Source of the DNA: DASZVN01 sp035547055
GTDB lineage: Bacteria > Pseudomonadota > Alphaproteobacteria > Rhizobiales > Methylopilaceae
Direction of reading: 5' to 3'
Assembly (NCBI GenBank): GCA_035547055.1
Contig: DASZVN010000118.1
Location: 1 to 27,496 of the forward strand
Length of the DNA: 27,496 nt
Shown here piece by piece: positions 26,552-27,496 of this stretch. The stretch's first letter is position 1. Every line of letters starts with the position of its first letter. The notes under the pieces were generated by a model. That model was not told the origin of the DNA and made no database searches. It saw only the letters and a list, made by a program, of their open reading frames with translations. Position numbers and translations under genes: made by a program.

Positions 26552-27496
26552 TCAGGCCCCGTCCACCGCGTCGAGCAGCGGCTTCAGCATCGCGGCGATG
26601 CGGGCGGCGCCGGCGTGCTGGAACATGTCGACGTGCCAGCCCGGCACCGCCGCGGAGCAGAGCCGGCCCGCGGCCGGCCCGCGCCAGCCGAGCGCCGGAT
26701 CGGCAAAGGGCAGCACCATCTCCTCGCTGCGCAGGATCACGACGGGGCCGTCTCGCGCCGGCACCGTCCAGCCGTCGCGGGAGGCTTCGAGATGGGGCAG
26801 GAACCAGCGATTCTTCCAGTCGTGCTTGCCCTCGGGCATCGCGATCAGCCCGAGCGCCGCGGCAATCTCCAGCACCCGGAGCTTCCGCACCAGCCGGTAG
26901 GACTGGAGCACGTCCGGCAGCCCGACGGCGCCGGCGCGGACCAGCGCCAATTGGTGGCGCCCGACATGGAAGCGGTAGGACCAGCGGAACAGCGGTCCGC
27001 GCGGGAAGGGCAGGCGGCGGAGATAGTTCGGCAGCCACGTGTCGGCCATGACGACGAGCGGCACCTCCTCGCCCTCGCGGCGGAGCTGGTCGGCGGCGGC
27101 GTAGGCGAGCGCGCCCGCGACGCAGAGGCCGATCAGGATGTAGGGCCCGTGCGGCCGCGCCTGGCGGATGATGCGGACGTAGTCGGCCGCGATCTCTGCG
27201 AACGGGCGCGGCTCCAGGTCGCGCGGCGCGTCGGGGTCGAAAAGCTGGATGCCGAGGAATGGCCGGTCGGTCCCGATCAGGCGGGCGAGGTTGTAGTAGG
27301 CGACGGTATTGTTGATCGCGATGACCGGCACCTTGTCGCCGGCCGGCTGGATGCGGACGATCTTCCACTCCTCGGTCGCCGCCTCGGCCGGCTGGGTCGT
27401 CGCCGCGGCGATCGCCCCGGCGAAGCCGCGCAGCGTCGGGTGCTGGAACAGCCGGACGACGCCGAGGCGCACGCCGAAGGTTTCCGCCACGCGTGC
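26552..27496 (-). CDS. Megasynthase (NRPS or PKS) C-terminus: carrier-domain end plus thioesterase; 5' end outside window
   Basis: The frame is open through the window edge; residues are numbered from the codon at 27490. Residues 1-29 (AETFGVRLGVVRLFQHPTLR) are the last helices of a peptidyl or acyl carrier domain; its phosphopantetheine serine lies outside. A linker follows, then a thioesterase domain (about 45-312) of the alpha/beta-hydrolase type that releases or cyclises the chain. The nucleophile elbow reads ILIGLCVAGALAY, placing Cys123 where Ser is usual; the codon is TGC at 27124-27122. Asp150 (VVMADTW) and His286 (PGWHVDMF) are the other triad candidates. The hydrolase gene follows after six bases. 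Adenylation, condensation or ketosynthase domains are not visible, so NRPS versus PKS is open; the carrier wording favours NRPS. Confidence 0.85.
   Translation of the reverse strand, partial: ARVAETFGVRLGVVRLFQHPTLRGFAGAIAAATTQPAEAATEEWKIVRIQPAGDKVPVIAINNTVAYYNLARLIGTDRPFLGIQLFDPDAPRDLEPRPFAEIAADYVRIIRQARPHGPYILIGLCVAGALAYAAADQLRREGEEVPLVVMADTWLPNYLRRLPFPRGPLFRWSYRFHVGRHQLALVRAGAVGLPDVLQSYRLVRKLRVLEIAAALGLIAMPEGKHDWKNRWFLPHLEASRDGWTVPARDGPVVILRSEEMVLPFADPALGWRGPAAGRLCSAAVPGWHVDMFQHAGAARIAAMLKPLLDAVDGA

Noticed and set aside
24486..27368. A 960-codon minus-strand frame across the hydrolase and thioesterase region
   Set aside because: It is out of frame with the alpha/beta-hydrolase and thioesterase motifs, and its translation is Arg/Pro-rich with no domain pattern.

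Overview
The window is very GC-rich and gene-dense. It reads as chromosome of an alphaproteobacterium, most likely of the order Hyphomicrobiales (Rhizobiales). The grounds are the gene order (flagellar export genes, cckA, alaS, recA; comEC beside gltX; fabA-fabB-fabI), a CtrA-type site and a CckA kinase, and several palindromic intergenic repeats of types I recall from Rhizobiales genomes. The order-level placement is inference; no species is claimed.

Positions 1-1523 hold the end of a fliO-like gene and fliP. Positions 1583-5296 are a minus-strand group: a predicted outer-membrane barrel protein, a VOC/glyoxalase-fold protein and the DNA-uptake channel gene comEC. comEC is divergent from gltX (5377-6795). 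A palindromic repeat separates gltX from the minus-strand unsaturated fatty acid operon fabA-fabB-fabI (9626 down to 6911).

A flagellar operon flgB-flgC-fliE-fliQ-fliR-flhB runs from 9849 to 13268. It is preceded by a perfect TTAA-N7-TTAA site for CtrA and a perfect 14-bp tandem repeat, and is interrupted between fliE and fliQ by a REP-like element. The next gene is cckA, the hybrid kinase at the top of the CckA-ChpT-CtrA pathway, so the window holds both a CtrA target and the head of its control pathway. A compound repeat then separates cckA from the convergent alaS.

After alaS come a small secreted protein, a SugE/Gdx-type SMR exporter and recA. The exporter leader carries two hairpins with ACGA and ACGG loops, the signature of a guanidine-II (mini-ykkC) riboswitch. 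recA has a candidate, half-degenerate LexA box.

Positions 21133-27496 look like a biosynthetic locus with surface or secreted-product character: a polysaccharide-type flippase, a JmjC/cupin-like oxygenase, a TIGR04325-type methyltransferase overlapping an Sfp-type phosphopantetheinyl transferase, an alpha/beta hydrolase, and the C-terminal end of a carrier-protein/thioesterase megasynthase (NRPS or PKS) cut by the window edge. Its thioesterase has Cys where Ser is usual. This is the least ordinary part of the window and the best candidate for an undescribed system. Its product cannot be named from this sequence.
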